From positions 1 to 33,524 of the forward strand of contig CBDDHW010000071.1 of the NCBI GenBank assembly GCA_965228575.1: a DNA stretch of 33,524 nt, in the 5' to 3' direction. The DNA comes from UBA11612 sp965228575 (lineage in GTDB: Bacteria; Pseudomonadota; Alphaproteobacteria; Rhodospirillales; Rhodospirillaceae). Made by a program: the position numbers and the translations under genes. A model generated the notes under the pieces. The model ran no database searches and was not told the DNA's origin. It saw nothing but the letters and a program-made list of their open reading frames with translations. How positions within the stretch are numbered: the stretch's first letter is position 1; each line of letters starts with the position of its first letter. Of this stretch, positions 32,294 to 33,524 are shown in pieces.

Positions 32294-33524
32294 ATGCTTC
32301 AATTCATAAAAAAGATGTTTCTGGGACTCTTTACCGTCTTAGGATTTTTTACATTCGTTTTATTGTCATCAATCGCGTTTTCATTATTTGTCTTTGGGGA
32401 TAAAGGCTCTTCACGCGTTTCTGTGCCCGACGAAATTATCTTGTCAGTCGATTTGGACGAGGAATTTATCGAGGGATCGTCGAGCGGTCGGATCGAAGGT
32501 TTTTCGTTTAAATCACAAACAACGCTTAAGGACCTTGTCGTGGCGATCCGGAACGCGGCAGATGATCCGCGCGTTGTTGCCCTCAAAGCGAATTTGAGCC
32601 AGCAGACGGCGGGACTAGCGCAAATTCAGGACATTCGCGATGCTGTCGCAGAATTCGAGGCAAATGGAAAACCGACATTTCTATTTTCCGAGACTATTGG
32701 CGAAGGTGTCGGTGCTCTCCCCGCTTATTACTTGGCATCTGCATTCAACGAGATTTGGGTGCAACCCTCGGGAACCGTAGGGGTCGCGGGCATCGGCACC
32801 GAACAACCCTTCCTCGCAGACTTTCTGAACCGGTATGGCGTGAAGGGAAGTTTTATACAGCGCAAGGAATATAAGAGCGCAGGGGAGACGTTATCCAACT
32901 CTACGATGTCACCGGCAAATCGTGAGGCGACGGAAGCTCTCCTTAAATCATGGTTCGATCAAATTATCTCGGGCGTCGGGGAATCACGCAATTTACCCGA
33001 GACATTCATCACTGCACTTGTCGATCAAGGCCCACTTCTCGCAAACGAAGCGTTGGACAGCGGGCTTGTTGACCATCTTGGATATCGCGACGAATTTGAA
33101 ACTTTCCTTGCCGTAAATTTTGACACTGCGGATCCGATGAGTATCGGGGAGTATATAGATCTCGATCCATCGGACAGCGAGTCCGAGCCTGAGAAGCAAA
33201 TAGCAATCATTCATGCGGTGGGCGAAATCACAAGAGGCGGAGATGAGAGCTCTTTCTTTCCAGAAGCGGGCGTGCGTTCGTCACCTATGAGTAAAGCTAT
33301 TCGCGACGCCGCCAACAATGAAGAAATAGATGCCCTGCTGATTCGCGTAGATAGCCCAGGGGGCTCCTATGTTGCGTCGGATACGATCTGGCGTGAAATA
33401 AAGAATACGAAAGCGAAGTCGAAGCCCGTCATTGTCAGCATGGGTAATACAGCAGCATCCGGTGGCTATTTTATCGCGATGCCAGCAGACCGTATTTTTG
33501 CGCAGCCAGCCACGGTGACCGGAT
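32294..33524 (+). CDS. sppA: Signal peptide peptidase SppA, 67K type, 3' partial
   Basis: The first 410 residues of protease IV, which degrades cleaved signal peptides in the inner membrane; the gene runs off the window. ATG 32294 has GGAG 6 bases ahead. An N-terminal anchor lies at about residues 10-33. The layout is the duplicated 67K form: the first half carries the catalytic Lys194 (RKEYKSAGE) and the second half the nucleophile Ser389 (GNTAASGGYF). A short acidic linker lies at 290-300 (LDPSDSESEPE). It is downstream of fabI and aroC with 18 bases between, so probably in the same operon. The C-terminal end cannot be described. Confidence 0.93.
   Translation, partial: MLQFIKKMFLGLFTVLGFFTFVLLSSIAFSLFVFGDKGSSRVSVPDEIILSVDLDEEFIEGSSSGRIEGFSFKSQTTLKDLVVAIRNAADDPRVVALKANLSQQTAGLAQIQDIRDAVAEFEANGKPTFLFSETIGEGVGALPAYYLASAFNEIWVQPSGTVGVAGIGTEQPFLADFLNRYGVKGSFIQRKEYKSAGETLSNSTMSPANREATEALLKSWFDQIISGVGESRNLPETFITALVDQGPLLANEALDSGLVDHLGYRDEFETFLAVNFDTADPMSIGEYIDLDPSDSESEPEKQIAIIHAVGEITRGGDESSFFPEAGVRSSPMSKAIRDAANNEEIDALLIRVDSPGGSYVASDTIWREIKNTKAKSKPVIVSMGNTAASGGYFIAMPADRIFAQPATVTG

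Noticed and set aside
1..33524. Search for tRNA, rRNA, CRISPR arrays, insertion sequences and phage genes
   Set aside because: No cloverleaf, rRNA-like segment, regularly spaced repeat, transposase or integrase was recognised.

Overview
The window is a chromosomal segment of roughly 50% GC (by eye) from a Gram-negative bacterium, most likely an alphaproteobacterium. The evidence is a pdxH / fabI / aroC neighbourhood, an ELM1-family protein, an alphaproteobacterial-type orotate phosphoribosyltransferase, a c2-type cytochrome and a GTTC-N7-GTTC element of the alphaproteobacterial LexA type in front of a radical SAM gene. I see no rRNA, tRNA, CRISPR array, insertion sequence or phage gene. Gene density is normal, with short operons on both strands.

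Layout. 1-1928 (+): YeeE/YedE-type sulfur transporter (5' end cut by the window), single-domain rhodanese, universal stress protein. 2099-3516 (+): secreted amidohydrolase broken by two frameshifts. 3820-6659 (+): Tat-exported DUF1552 protein, then a secreted protein with three Yx(F/W/Y)xxD-type repeats, closed by a bidirectional terminator. 6762-12449 (-): FMN-binding periplasmic protein, then a marR-type regulator / membrane fusion protein / RND pump operon. 12662-13249 (-): DUF924 protein. 13366-15735: ECF sigma factor, anti-sigma-like protein and periplasmic metal-sensor-like protein (-), with a His-rich Spy/CpxP-like gene divergent (+), followed by a run of strong hairpins that may be a small RNA. 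15951-18265 (-): zinc metallopeptidase, Ddl-like ATP-grasp ligase and a 61-residue protein, the least familiar module here. 18433-22537: an atypical SDR (-), a degenerate EAL-like protein (+), a response regulator with Glu in place of the phospho-Asp (-) and ELM1 (-). 22632-25267 (+): pyrE, cytochrome c, PA0069-type radical SAM protein. 25674-28157 (-): tandem universal stress protein, CDF metal transporter, pdxH. 28362-33524: glycine-zipper lipoprotein (+), YihY-family membrane protein (-), then fabI, aroC and sppA (+, the last cut by the window end).

Two themes recur. One is envelope and metal or stress handling: the ECF/metal-sensor/Spy module, the CDF transporter, the RND pump and the two universal stress proteins. 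The other is apparent frame disruption. Four plus-strand genes (yeeE-like, amidohydrolase, spy-like, pyrE) need seven single-base corrections, each placeable in a homopolymer run. Since pyrE is a housekeeping gene, uncorrected sequencing errors explain this better than gene decay. Promoter, LexA and small-RNA calls rest on reading by eye and are graded low.
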